Positions 15,829 to 23,977 of a DNA stretch of 27,251 nt are shown here, piece by piece. The position numbers and the translations under genes are program-made. The first letter of the stretch is position 1, and every line of letters begins with the position of its first letter. The notes under the pieces are model-generated. The model was given only the letters and a program-made list of their open reading frames with translations, had not been told where the DNA came from and did no database searches. The stretch covers positions 1 to 27,251 of the forward strand of contig DATESZ010000068.1 of assembly GCA_035283845.1 (NCBI GenBank), given 5' to 3'. Source of the DNA: DATESZ01 sp035283845 (lineage in GTDB: Bacteria > Desulfobacterota > Syntrophia > Syntrophales > JACQWR01).

Positions 15829-16194
15829 TTAAAATTTCAATCCCGCTTCCCTGGCGGCATCGGCTAATGCTTTTACCCTTCCATGATAAAGGAAGCGCCC
15901 TCTGTCAAAGACAACCCGCTCTATGCCTCGGGTAATTAACCGTTGCGACAACAATTTGCCCACTTCTTTGGACGCATCAATCTTTTTCATCCCCCGAACT
16001 ATATCCTTAAGTTCCTTGCTTAAAGTTGATGCCTCAGTGAGGGTGCATGCCCTATCATCGGCAATGGCCTGAACAAAGATATGCCTCGCGCTCCGGAACA
16101 CGGAAAGTCTCGGCCTCGTCTCCGTGCCTGTTATTTTTCCCCTTACCCTGGCTTTACGCTTGTTCCTGATCTTTTCCACCCTATTCGTTGCCAA
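15829..16194 (-). CDS. rplR: 50S ribosomal protein L18
   Basis: The 121-aa L18 binds 5S rRNA with L5. It has a basic N-terminus 'RNKRKARVRGKI', then 'RPRLSVFRSARHIFVQAI', and the usual C-terminus 'VFDRGRFLYHGRVKALADAA'. The start is TTG 16194 (MATNRVEKIRNKR), with GAGG about 8 nt upstream. Confidence 0.97.
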   Translation of the reverse strand: MATNRVEKIRNKRKARVRGKITGTETRPRLSVFRSARHIFVQAIADDRACTLTEASTLSKELKDIVRGMKKIDASKEVGKLLSQRLITRGIERVVFDRGRFLYHGRVKALADAAREAGLKF

Positions 16195-16245
16195 CGCCCT
16201 ACCTCTTTCTGCACAAAATTAATTAACTTAAAACCTGCCGTTCTC

Positions 16246-16785
16246 TTAAGCCCCGACAGATTTGCCGACTTTTCTCCTGATCTTCTCGCCAACATATTTT
16301 ATGCCTTTACCCTTATAGGGCTCTGGCTTTTTCAGGGCTCGAATCTCGGCAGCCACTCTACCTACGATTTCTTTATCGATACCGCTTACAACGATATTAA
16401 CCTGCTTATCCACCTTGATGTCAATTCCCGGTGGGATTACATATTCTATGGGATTTGAATAACCTAGAAGGAACTTAACGGTCCCCTCCTTCACTTCGGC
16501 ACGGTAACCAACTCCCGATATTTCCAAGCCTTTTTCAAAGCCCTTGCTCACACCTGTTACCATGTTCCCCAGAATGGTCCGCACTAACCCGTGATAGGCT
16601 TTCTCTTTCCTGATATCTGAAACGCTGTTGACCGCGATTTCTCCATTATCCACGTTTACTTCAATGCCCGGCGGCAACTGCATAGATAAGGCGCCCTTCG
16701 GGCCATCAACTTTAATAACGGAGCCTTCCTGCAATATCTTTACACCCGCAGGAAATTCTATCGGCTTCTTTCCAATTCTAGACAT
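16246..16785 (-). CDS. rplF: 50S ribosomal protein L6
   Basis: The 179-aa L6 lies at the base of the L7/L12 stalk near the factor-binding site. It is made of two similar alpha/beta domains. The N-terminus is 'MSRIGKKPIEFPAGV', and the C-terminal hallmark is 'KKPEPYKGKGIKYVGEKIRR'. ATG start; complete at both ends. Confidence 0.98.
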   Translation of the reverse strand: MSRIGKKPIEFPAGVKILQEGSVIKVDGPKGALSMQLPPGIEVNVDNGEIAVNSVSDIRKEKAYHGLVRTILGNMVTGVSKGFEKGLEISGVGYRAEVKEGTVKFLLGYSNPIEYVIPPGIDIKVDKQVNIVVSGIDKEIVGRVAAEIRALKKPEPYKGKGIKYVGEKIRRKVGKSVGA

Positions 16786-16842
16786 TAATTTATCTCCAAA
16801 AAACCAAAGGTAAAGCAGCTCCCCTCATCAACTATTTACTAT

Positions 16843-17244
16843 TTACCGTACGCTACAGATAAGTTCACCGCCTACATTAAGCGCTTTGGCCTCTTTATCC
16901 GTCATGACCCCTTTGGATGTAGATATGACAGCGATCCCATAACCATCCAGCACCTTGGGGATATTCCCGCTTTTTACATAAACCCTGCGGCCTGGCTTGC
17001 TGATACGCTGTATATCCCTGATGCTGTTTTTCTTAATATCAGGGTACTTGAGATAAACCCTCATTACCTCGTGCCCTGCTTTGTCTTTTTTTACATCATA
17101 ACCGCTTATGTAGCCGGACTTTTTCAGTACTTTGCAGAGGTTCTGGTTGATACGGGACAATATAACATCCACATACTTAAAATGCACCCTGTTGGCATTT
17201 CTGATCCTTGTCAGCATGTCAGCAATAGGATCGCTCACTCCCAT
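16843..17244 (-). CDS. rpsH: 30S ribosomal protein S8
   Basis: The 133-aa S8 binds the central domain of 16S rRNA. In E. coli it also represses the spc operon by binding near rplE; that has not been tested here. It has 'DPIADMLTRIRNANR' (5-19) and the C-terminal RNA-binding 'GYGIAVISTSKGVMTDKEA'. The ATG at 17244 lies 16 nt after the rpsN stop. Confidence 0.98.
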   Translation of the reverse strand: MGVSDPIADMLTRIRNANRVHFKYVDVILSRINQNLCKVLKKSGYISGYDVKKDKAGHEVMRVYLKYPDIKKNSIRDIQRISKPGRRVYVKSGNIPKVLDGYGIAVISTSKGVMTDKEAKALNVGGELICSVR

Positions 17245-17260
17245 AAATTACTCCTTCTTC

Positions 17261-17446
17261 CTACCAGCTGGACTTGATAACGCCGGGAATTTCTCCCCTA
17301 AGCGAAAAGTTCCTTAAACATATTCTACACATATCAAATTTTCTATAATAGGCTCTCGGCCGTCCGCAGAGCGGACAACGATTGTATTGTCTTACAGAAA
17401 ACTTCATCTTGCTTTTAGCTTTTGCAATTAAGGATTTCTTTGCCAC
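17261..17446 (-). CDS. rpsN: 30S ribosomal protein S14, zinc-binding type
   Basis: The 61-aa short S14 (also called rpsZ) has zinc ligands C24, C27, C40 and C43 in 'NRCPLCGRPR' and 'DMCRICLRN', with the conserved end 'GEIPGVIKSSW'. This is the compact zinc type, not the longer zinc-free S14 of E. coli. The start is GTG 17446 with GGAGG about 5 nt before it. Position between rplE and rpsH is standard. Confidence 0.98.
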   Translation of the reverse strand: MAKKSLIAKAKSKMKFSVRQYNRCPLCGRPRAYYRKFDMCRICLRNFSLRGEIPGVIKSSW

Positions 17447-17493
17447 TCTTTCCTCCGCGCCCGTCCCTCGTGAATCATAGATGAATTTGCTCC

Positions 17494-18033
17494 CTAACTT
17501 CGGAAGGGAACCCCCATGTACTTAAGGAGCCCTTTAGCCTCTTCATCTGTCTTGGCCGTCGTCACAATCACGATGTTCATGCCCCTTACCTTCTCAATTT
17601 TATCGTAATCTATTTCCGGGAAAATTATTTGTTCCTGCAATCCCATAGCAAAATTCCCTCTGCCGTCAAAAGAATCAGGTGAAATACCGCGAAAATCCCT
17701 GATCCTGGGAATTGCTACGCTCACCAGCCGGTCAAAAAATTCGTACATTTTATCTTTTCTCAAGGTCACTCGGCAACCTATGGACATCCCCTTTCGCAGC
17801 TTAAAGGTGGCAATGGAACGCCTTGCCTTAGTAATCACCGCTTTCTGGCCTGTTAACAGCGCCAATTCCTCGGTAGCTTTATCAATGATTTTAATGTTCT
17901 GAATCGCCTCGCCGACCCCCATATTAACAACAATCTTTACCATTTTGGGAACCTGCATGCGGTTTTTATACCCGAAATCCTTGATTAAAGCAGGGACAAC
18001 TTTTTCTGTATAATATTCCTTTAATCTTGGCAT
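17494..18033 (-). CDS. rplE: 50S ribosomal protein L5
   Basis: The 179-aa L5 binds 5S rRNA and touches S13 in an inter-subunit bridge. Hallmarks are 'KMVKIVVNMGVGEA', 'ARRSIATFKLRKGMSIGC', 'FFDRLVSVAIPRIRDFRG' and 'FAMGLQEQIIFPEIDYD'. ATG 18033 follows the rplX stop by 12 nt. Confidence 0.98.
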   Translation of the reverse strand: MPRLKEYYTEKVVPALIKDFGYKNRMQVPKMVKIVVNMGVGEAIQNIKIIDKATEELALLTGQKAVITKARRSIATFKLRKGMSIGCRVTLRKDKMYEFFDRLVSVAIPRIRDFRGISPDSFDGRGNFAMGLQEQIIFPEIDYDKIEKVRGMNIVIVTTAKTDEEAKGLLKYMGVPFRS

Positions 18034-18045
18034 CTTTCCTCGGCT

Positions 18046-18366
18046 TTAAGCATCCAATATTTCGTGACATTTAGTGCACACACGAACCTTCTTACTATCT
18101 TCCAGTACCTTGTGCCCCACTCTGACACCCGTTTCGCATTTGTTACAAAGAAGCATCACGTTGGAGATATGGATAGGTCCTTCTTTCTCCACAATACCTC
18201 CCTTGCCTTTTGCATCGGGCTTTTGATGCTTTTTGACAAAGTTCAGTTTCTCCACCACTACCTTGTCTTTATCAGCAACCACCTTCAGTAACTTGCCGGT
18301 TTTCCCTTTTTCCTTACCGGCAACAACCTTCACTCTATCCCCTTTTTTTAACCTAACTCCCCGCAT
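18046..18366 (-). CDS. rplX: 50S ribosomal protein L24 with zinc ribbon
   Basis: The 106-aa L24 starts large-subunit assembly. The KOW motif is in 'LKKGDRVKVVAGKEKGKTGK' (6-25), and 'EGPIHISNVML' follows. The C-terminal part carries two CxxC pairs (C74/C77 and C97/C100), a zinc-ribbon extension found in many bacterial L24 proteins and absent in E. coli. Confidence 0.98.
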   Translation of the reverse strand: MRGVRLKKGDRVKVVAGKEKGKTGKLLKVVADKDKVVVEKLNFVKKHQKPDAKGKGGIVEKEGPIHISNVMLLCNKCETGVRVGHKVLEDSKKVRVCTKCHEILDA

Positions 18367-18445
18367 TTTCTATCCCCAGCGCAATAATCTTACTCTATTT
18401 TCTTCACCACAGACCGATCTACAAAATGCCTACAGGCACTTGACT

Positions 18446-18814
18446 TTATAAAACCTCCGGCGCCAAAGATATTATCTTCATAAACTGTTTAGCCCTTAAC
18501 TCGCGGGCAACGGGACCGAATATTCTGGTACCCACCGGCTCCATCTGGTTGGTAATCAGCACAGCGGAATTATCATCAAATTTCAGATAAGAACCATCCA
18601 TCCTTCTTACCTCCTTAACGGTGCGGACAATAACGGCCTTCATTACATCGCCTTTTTTAACTTTAGAATTTGGAATTGATTCTTTCACAGAGACGACAAT
18701 AACGTCACCTACACTGGCGTACCTTCTCTTTGACCCTCCCAGCACCTTTATGCACGCAACCTTCTTTGCGCCGGAATTATCGGCCACATTTAAAATGGTC
18801 TGCATCTGAATCAT
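18446..18814 (-). CDS. rplN: 50S ribosomal protein L14
   Basis: The 122-aa L14 binds 23S rRNA next to L19 at the subunit interface. It begins 'MIQMQTILNVADNSGAKK' and contains 'RRYASVGDVIVVSVKESIP'. The frame is open 19 codons further upstream to 18871, but ATG 18814 gives the exact family length, and GGGGTG lies just before it. The 98-nt gap to rpsQ contains no other gene I can support. Confidence 0.98.
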   Translation of the reverse strand: MIQMQTILNVADNSGAKKVACIKVLGGSKRRYASVGDVIVVSVKESIPNSKVKKGDVMKAVIVRTVKEVRRMDGSYLKFDDNSAVLITNQMEPVGTRIFGPVARELRAKQFMKIISLAPEVL

Positions 18815-18912
18815 AAAACACCCCGCTACAACTGCCCGAAACCCAATATACACGAAATAAGGTAGTCCCATTAAAACCAGTAATTCTTGCCCGGTTTAAG
18901 GATTCGACATAT

Positions 18913-19170
18913 CTATCTTGCTTTTTCCAGCACTTCACGCATCCGCCAGCGTTTATCCTTGCTCAGCGGCCTCGACTCAACAATCAAAACTTTATCGCCA
19001 ATATTGCCCTCGTTTCTTTCATCGTGGGCCTTATACTTAACGTGCCTCCTTACATACTTGTGAAATAACGTATGTTTCACCAGCCTCTCAGCACGAATCA
19101 CAATAGTCTTTTCCATCTTATTACTGACGACGACGCCCGTAATGACCCTTTTATTGCCCCGCTCATCCAT
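18913..19170 (-). CDS. rpsQ: 30S ribosomal protein S17
   Basis: The 85-aa S17 is an early 16S rRNA binder with an OB fold. It has 'GVVVSNKMEKTIVIRAERL' and 'DKVLIVESRPLSKDKRW'. ATG 19170 overlaps the last 8 nt of rpmC, so the two are translationally coupled. Confidence 0.98.
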   Translation of the reverse strand: MDERGNKRVITGVVVSNKMEKTIVIRAERLVKHTLFHKYVRRHVKYKAHDERNEGNIGDKVLIVESRPLSKDKRWRMREVLEKAR

Positions 19171-19366
19171 TCTCTATTGTTCCCTCCCTTTCCCTCAGCA
19201 CAGTCTTTATCCTTGCAATGTCCTTTCTTGTCCGCCCAAGTGTGGTATGAGCTTCCAACTGTCCAGAGGCATTACGGATGCGGAGCCTGAAGAGATCCTC
19301 CTGTAATTCACTTTTTTTTCGATTCAATTCCTCAGCACCCATATCGCGAATTTCTTTTATCTTCAT
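19163..19366 (-). CDS. rpmC: 50S ribosomal protein L29
   Basis: The 67-aa L29 is a two-helix protein at the exit tunnel, where it helps dock trigger factor and SRP. It has 'MKIKEIRDMGAEELNRKKSE' and 'FRLRIRNASGQLEAHTTLGR'. The open frame begins far upstream inside rplP, but ATG 19366 shares a base with the rplP stop (TGATG) and matches the family N-terminus. Confidence 0.97.
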   Translation of the reverse strand: MKIKEIRDMGAEELNRKKSELQEDLFRLRIRNASGQLEAHTTLGRTRKDIARIKTVLREREGTIENG

Positions 19367-19779
19367 CAAAGCGTCTCCCTCGTCAGGACCTTCGTAGCTA
19401 TGGGAAGCTTGTGGGCTGCCAGCCGAAAAGCCTCGTGAGCCACTTCCTTTGTTATTCCATCCATTTCGTATAACACAACACCCGGCTTGACCACCGCGAC
19501 CCATTCTTCCGGCGCTCCCTTGCCTTTGCCCATTCGTGTTTCCGCGGGTTTTTTAGTGACGGATTTATGGGGAAATACTCTTATCCAGATTTTCCCCCCC
19601 CGCTTTACATAACGCGTCATGGCGATTCGAGCAGCTTCTATTTGCCTTGCCGTTATCCAGCCACATTCGGCTGCCTGGAGCCCAAATTCCCCAAAAGCTA
19701 CGTTAGCGCCCCTTAAGGCCTTACCGCCCATCCTGCCCTTCTGCAGCTTTCTGTATTTAACTCTCTTCGGCATTAACAT
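19366..19779 (-). CDS. rplP: 50S ribosomal protein L16
   Basis: The 137-aa L16 lies near the A-site tRNA elbow. The sequence 'MLMPKRVKYRKLQKGR' and 'VKRGGKIWIRVFPHKSVT' identify it. R82 sits in 'ETRMGKGKG', the site hydroxylated in E. coli. Codon 3 is also ATG, but 19779 matches the family start. Confidence 0.98.
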   Translation of the reverse strand: MLMPKRVKYRKLQKGRMGGKALRGANVAFGEFGLQAAECGWITARQIEAARIAMTRYVKRGGKIWIRVFPHKSVTKKPAETRMGKGKGAPEEWVAVVKPGVVLYEMDGITKEVAHEAFRLAAHKLPIATKVLTRETL

Positions 19780-19847
19780 AATACATTATCTCCCTCTGGT
19801 ATGAATACCAGCATTACATTCAGTTTTTCAATAACAAAATCCTCTAC

Positions 19848-20498
19848 TTACCCGGTAGACCGCTTCTTGTCCCCCGGCAGCACCTCACCGTGAAATATCA
19901 GAACCTTTACCCCGATAAGTCCATAAGCGGTATGGGCCTCGGTAAATCCATAATCGATATCCGCTCTTAAGGTATGCAGAGGAACTCTCCCCTCTCTGTA
20001 CCATTCCGAACGTGACATTTCAGCCCCGCCAAGTCTTCCGGAACAACCCACCCTGATACCCTTAGCGCCAAACTTCAGTGCCGCGGTAACACATTTTTTC
20101 ATAGCCCTCCTAAAGGCGACACGTCTTTCCAGTTGGAGGGCAATATTTTCTGCCACAAGCTGAGCATCTACTTCTGGTTTGCGCACCTCAAGGATATTTA
20201 TGATCGCTTCCCCAGAACTTACGGTTTCCAGATCTTTCTTCAATTTCTCAATCTCCGCGCCTTTTTTGCCTATAATAATTCCCGGCCGGGCTGCATATAT
20301 ATTTACCTTAGATTTATTTCCAGCCCGTTCTATTTCAATCCTTGAAATACCCGCATGATAAAGTTTCTTCTTTAGATATTTTCGAATACTGATGTCTTCA
20401 TGAAGGAGACCGCTATAGTTTTTTTCAGCAAACCACAATGATCTCCATGTTTTAACACCACCTAACCGAAACCCGATCGGGTTTACCTTCTGCCCCAA
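19848..20498 (-). CDS. rpsC: 30S ribosomal protein S3
   Basis: The 216-aa S3 lines the mRNA entry channel. The KH domain has its GxxG loop at 'IGKKGAEIEKL' (76-86), and the C-terminal domain has 'GCSGRLGGAEMSRSEWYREG'. The start is TTG 20498 (MGQKVNPIGFRLG), with AGGAGG about 8 nt upstream; no ATG or GTG fits this conserved N-terminus. Confidence 0.98.
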   Translation of the reverse strand: MGQKVNPIGFRLGGVKTWRSLWFAEKNYSGLLHEDISIRKYLKKKLYHAGISRIEIERAGNKSKVNIYAARPGIIIGKKGAEIEKLKKDLETVSSGEAIINILEVRKPEVDAQLVAENIALQLERRVAFRRAMKKCVTAALKFGAKGIRVGCSGRLGGAEMSRSEWYREGRVPLHTLRADIDYGFTEAHTAYGLIGVKVLIFHGEVLPGDKKRSTG

Positions 20499-20564
20499 CC
20501 CTTCACCTCCTAAATAATAACGCTTTATCTATTCAGATTATCTTAACTTTATCCCTGCTGGCCA

Positions 20565-20897
20565 CTACTCTTCACTTAAAATCACCGTTATGTGACTCAT
20601 CCTCTTTTTTATGGAGGCGGCTCTTCCTTGGGCTCTCGCTCTCCAGCGCTTAAGAGATGGCCCCTGATCTACAAATATTTCTTTTACAGAGAGAATATTC
20701 TCATCTATAGAGGCATTCTGCCTGGCATTAGCAACGGCTGAACCTAATACCTTCCGCACCGCCGAGGCAGCATATTTTCTAGTAAACATAAGTATTTGCC
20801 GGGCTTCACCAATCTTCTTCCCTCGAATCAAATCCACCACCAATCTTGCCTTCTGGGGAGAAACCCGAATATATTTAGCAGTCGCCCTTGCTTCCAT
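20565..20897 (-). CDS. rplV: 50S ribosomal protein L22
   Basis: The 110-aa L22 forms part of the exit-tunnel constriction through its long beta hairpin ('FVDQGPSLKRWRARAQGRAA'). The N-terminus is 'MEARATAKYIRVSPQKARLV'. The frame is open to TTG 20912, but the GGAG Shine-Dalgarno lies between that codon and ATG 20897, which gives the family length. Confidence 0.98.
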   Translation of the reverse strand: MEARATAKYIRVSPQKARLVVDLIRGKKIGEARQILMFTRKYAASAVRKVLGSAVANARQNASIDENILSVKEIFVDQGPSLKRWRARAQGRAASIKKRMSHITVILSEE

Positions 20898-20994
20898 ATC
20901 TTCTCCAAACAACCATTATAGGCAGATAAAAACCTGCCCCGCCGATATGAGGGCAACAATGTCCTCAACGCTGCGTTTCGATCGCCGTTGCCGT
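20898..20994 (-). other. Structured intergenic gap between rpsS and rplV
   Basis: In most bacteria rpsS and rplV are almost contiguous; here 97 nt separate them. The gap holds several inverted repeats: 20952-20957/20987-20992 (GGCAAC/GTTGCC) enclosing 20967-20977 (AACG-CTG-CGTT), and a third hairpin 20921-20925/20934-20938 (GGCAG/CTGCC). A TATAAT hexamer (minus strand, 20920-20915) has no matching -35. Function, if any, is unknown. Confidence 0.5.
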
Positions 20995-21276
20995 TTATTT
21001 GCGAACTTTTGTTTTCCTGTCGCCCGCGTGACTGTAGAACGTCCTTGTGGGGGCAAACTCACCTAACTTATGCCCAACCATATTTTCGGTAATAAAGACC
21101 GGAATAAACTTTTTACCATTATGTACGGCAAAGGTATGGCCAATCAATTCAGGCGTTACAGTAGAACGGCGAGACCATGTTTTTATCAAGCCTTTACTTC
21201 CCGCCGTTTCCGCTGATCTTACCCTAGCCAGAAGCTTGCCTTCAACGTACGCACCCTTCTTTATCGAACGCGCCAC
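20995..21276 (-). CDS. rpsS: 30S ribosomal protein S19
   Basis: The 93-aa S19 is in the 30S head beside S13. It has 'MARSIKKGAYV', 'TWSRRSTVTPELIGHTFAVH' and 'MVGHKLGEFAPTRTFYSHAG'. The start is GTG 21276, 4 nt after the rplB stop. Confidence 0.98.
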   Translation of the reverse strand: MARSIKKGAYVEGKLLARVRSAETAGSKGLIKTWSRRSTVTPELIGHTFAVHNGKKFIPVFITENMVGHKLGEFAPTRTFYSHAGDRKTKVRK

Positions 21277-21280
21277 CTTG

Positions 21281-22102
21281 TTAACCTCTTCCCTTTACAA
21301 TATATTTATCAGTATTCTTATTATTCCTGGTTTTGTGACCTTTTGTCGGAACTCCCCAGGGCGTGCAGGGATGCCTACCTCCCGAGGATTTTCCCTCCAC
21401 TCCCCCCATAGGATGATCAACAGGATTCATGGCCACGCCTCGCACCTTCGGACGCCGTCCAAACCATCTCGCCCGCCCCGCCTTGCCCAGGCTTACATTT
21501 TCATGGTCAATATTCCCCACCTGGCCTATCGTCGCCTTACACTCTATCAAAACTTTCCTTACCTCGCCTGAGGGCAGCCGAACCTGTGCATAGCGGCCTT
21601 CCTTCGCCATAAGCTGTCCGAAGGTGCCCGCACTCCTGATCATTTGTCCGCCTCTCCCCACCTTGATTTCCAGATTATGAACAAGAGACCCGAGAGGAAT
21701 ATTCTTCAAGGGTATATTATTGCCCTGCTTAATATCCACGTTCTCGCCGCTGATTATCCGATCGCCAACGGCCAATTTTGCGGGGGCAATAATGTAACGC
21801 TTTTCGCCATCGGCGTAATTCAAGAGCGCAATTCTTGATGTCCGGTTGGGATCATATTCTATGGACGCGACTTTGGCCGGTACCTCCAGCTTGTCACGCC
21901 TAAAATCAACTAACCTGTACTTCCTCTTATGTCCGCCACCTATGTGCCTGCTGGTGATCCTGCCGTAGGAATTCCGCCCCCCTGTTTTTTTGAGGGACTT
22001 GAGAAGTTTTTTTACCGGCTCTGTTGATGTAATCTCCCGGAAATCGGAACAGGTCTGGAACCTTCTGCCCGGCGATGTAGGTTTATATTTTCTTATTGCC
22101 AT
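21281..22102 (-). CDS. rplB: 50S ribosomal protein L2
   Basis: The 273-aa L2 is required for subunit joining and peptidyl transferase activity. It contains 'SRHIGGGHKRKYR' (51-63) and the signature 'AMNPVDHPMGGVEGKSSGGR' (224-243), with H230 equivalent to the critical E. coli H229. Full length, ATG start. Confidence 0.98.
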   Translation of the reverse strand: MAIRKYKPTSPGRRFQTCSDFREITSTEPVKKLLKSLKKTGGRNSYGRITSRHIGGGHKRKYRLVDFRRDKLEVPAKVASIEYDPNRTSRIALLNYADGEKRYIIAPAKLAVGDRIISGENVDIKQGNNIPLKNIPLGSLVHNLEIKVGRGGQMIRSAGTFGQLMAKEGRYAQVRLPSGEVRKVLIECKATIGQVGNIDHENVSLGKAGRARWFGRRPKVRGVAMNPVDHPMGGVEGKSSGGRHPCTPWGVPTKGHKTRNNKNTDKYIVKGRG

Positions 22103-22144
22103 CAGCCTTATCCCTTAAATCTCTTAACTTTATACGGTCCGGAA

Positions 22145-22432
22145 CTACACGCCCTCAATGATCTCGATGCGGTTATCCTTGGCAAGCGTTACTACCGCCT
22201 TCTTCCAGGGGCTTTTTTGCCCTATTACTTTGCCCACCTTCTTTTTCTTCCCAGGGACATTAATGACATGGACATCCAATACCTTAACCTTAAAAAGGCC
22301 TTCTACCGCCATGCCTATTTCGATCTTGTTGGCGCCCCTGTCTACCTGAAAGGTGTACTTATTGTCCTCTTCCTTGGAAACAGTGCTTTTTTCCGTAACT
22401 AAGTATTTTTTAATAATGCGATGCTGTTCCAT
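22145..22432 (-). CDS. rplW: 50S ribosomal protein L23
   Basis: The 95-aa L23 sits at the exit tunnel and docks trigger factor and SRP. It has 'KKYLVTEKSTVSKEEDNKYT' and 'VDRGANKIEIGMAVEGLFKV'. Its ATG shares one base with the rplD stop (TAATG), so the two are coupled. Confidence 0.97.
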   Translation of the reverse strand: MEQHRIIKKYLVTEKSTVSKEEDNKYTFQVDRGANKIEIGMAVEGLFKVKVLDVHVINVPGKKKKVGKVIGQKSPWKKAVVTLAKDNRIEIIEGV

Positions 22433-23055
22433 TATGAAACTAATGTCCCTTCAATCAGTTTTACCGAGGGTTCCAATAAAACGACATGCTCATGGTTCAG
22501 CAGGTCATAGACATTAATTCCCCCTGTTCTCATCATTTTGACGTTTTTAATGTTTCTCGATGACTTTTCCAGGATTGGATAAGATTTATCCAAAATAAAA
22601 AGCACCTTCTCCCATCCGAACCTGTCAACCACCTCTTGAAATCTCTTTGTTTTTATTTCCTCGAGAGGAAAATCCCTCAGGATAACCACCTTATTGCCTC
22701 TAAGTTTCAAGGTCAGGGCAGATAATAGAGCTTTTCTTCTCACCTTCTTAGGCACTTTGAAAGAATAATCACGGGGATGGGGACCAAATACTGTGCCGCC
22801 GCCGCGCCATAGAGGAGACCTTATAGTACCCGCTCTCGCCCTGCCTGTTCCCTTCTGGCGCCAGGGCTTCTTCCCCCCGCCGGAGATCTCCCCCCTCTCT
22901 TTGGTAGCGGCAGTTCCGCGTCTCCTGATAGCAAGCTGCATCTTCACCACTTCATATAAAACGGCCTCGTTTACTTCCGCGTCAAAAACAGCGTCACTTA
23001 ATTCTATTTCCGACACTTTATTATTTTCTATATCGTATACACCGGCAATCGGCAT
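22432..23055 (-). CDS. rplD: 50S ribosomal protein L4
   Basis: L4 reaches into the exit tunnel; in E. coli it also represses the S10 operon. The tunnel loop is seen in 'GGGKKPWRQKGTGRARAGTI' and 'WRGGGTVFGPHPRDYSFKV'. I chose ATG 23055 (MPIAGVYDIE, 207 aa) because GGGTGG lies about 6 nt before it and the N-terminus matches relatives. A GTG at 23064 would add three residues and has no ribosome binding site. Confidence 0.96.
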   Translation of the reverse strand: MPIAGVYDIENNKVSEIELSDAVFDAEVNEAVLYEVVKMQLAIRRRGTAATKERGEISGGGKKPWRQKGTGRARAGTIRSPLWRGGGTVFGPHPRDYSFKVPKKVRRKALLSALTLKLRGNKVVILRDFPLEEIKTKRFQEVVDRFGWEKVLFILDKSYPILEKSSRNIKNVKMMRTGGINVYDLLNHEHVVLLEPSVKLIEGTLVS

Positions 23056-23102
23056 CGTAGCCACCCAAGTTTTATCGTACTGAACAAATCAACCAGGAAT
23101 AA

Positions 23103-23753
23103 TCACCCCTGGCTAACGTTAACTGCATTCTTCTTTATAGCATGCCTGACTAAAATATGGCCTTTTCTGCACCCGGGAACAGCGCCCTTTACGAGCATCA
23201 AATTTCTACCCGGATCTACCGCCCAGACCAAAATATTCTGCACGGTTTTCCTTTCATACCCCATGTGTCCCGGGAGTTTCTGACCCTTGAAAACACGCGA
23301 AGGTTCGGCACTGGCGCCGATGGACCCTGGAGCACGATGAAACATGGAACCGTGGGTGGCGCGGCCACCTCGGAATCCATGTCTTTTTACTACACCCGCA
23401 AATCCTTTACCCTTTGTCCTGCCGGCAATGTCTACAAGGTCGCCAGCTTGAAAAATATCTACACCAACCTCCTGCCCCACTTCAAAAGCACCTGTTCCTA
23501 CCCGGAATTCCGCTAAAACTTTAAAGCAGCCTTTATCAGCCTTTTTAAAGTGTCCCTGCAGAGGCTTTGTCACTCTGCGCTGTTTTATCCGACCATAACC
23601 AAGCTGAACGGCATTGTAACCATCGGTTTCTTTCGTTTTCTTCTGTATAACAAGGGATGGTTCCACCTCAATCACCGTCACTGGAATTGTTGCTCCATCT
23701 TCGGAAAATACCTGACTCATCCCCAATTTTTTGCCAATAATTCCCATTTTCAT
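23103..23753 (-). CDS. rplC: 50S ribosomal protein L3
   Basis: The 216-aa L3 reaches the peptidyl transferase centre and is a primary assembly protein. Hallmarks are 'GIIGKKLGMSQVF', 'KGKGFAGVVKRHGFRGGRAT' (114-133) and 'FKGQKLPGHMGYER'. The glutamine that is methylated in E. coli L3 is replaced ('GSIGASAEPSR'). Codons 1 and 3 are both ATG; 23753 has the better-spaced GAGTGA. Confidence 0.98.
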   Translation of the reverse strand: MKMGIIGKKLGMSQVFSEDGATIPVTVIEVEPSLVIQKKTKETDGYNAVQLGYGRIKQRRVTKPLQGHFKKADKGCFKVLAEFRVGTGAFEVGQEVGVDIFQAGDLVDIAGRTKGKGFAGVVKRHGFRGGRATHGSMFHRAPGSIGASAEPSRVFKGQKLPGHMGYERKTVQNILVWAVDPGRNLMLVKGAVPGCRKGHILVRHAIKKNAVNVSQG

Positions 23754-23977
23754 ATTTTCACTCTATGGCCCCGACGGCCCGGTAAAAAGTTCACATGCCC
23801 AAACTTCTCAAGTCATCTCTCGTGATTATCACCCCGGCAATCGACAAGAGCTTCTAAACGGCCATTTCACACCGGGACGACGCCTCTGCTATTCTCCGCT
23901 TGCCAAGCACACTGACCAATAATCCAAGCGCCGGCAAAATGAATGGAGCGACATAATAAAGAAACCATATTACCTGT
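23754..23977 (-). other. 224-bp intergenic gap between rpsJ and rplC
   Basis: This is the largest gap in the ribosomal cluster. On the minus strand it carries a short open stretch (23985-23857, 43 codons, stop TAG at 23856-23854). Translated, it reads like one hydrophobic membrane segment with a basic end ('WFLYYVAPFILPALGLLV' then 'GKRR'), but it has no ATG, GTG or TTG at its beginning. An 11-bp palindrome GTGATTATCAC sits at 23822-23832. I see no convincing promoter or terminator. Confidence 0.5.

Noticed and set aside
21047..21571. 174-codon open frame on the plus strand
   Set aside because: It is antisense to rpsS and rplB, both complete and strongly conserved.
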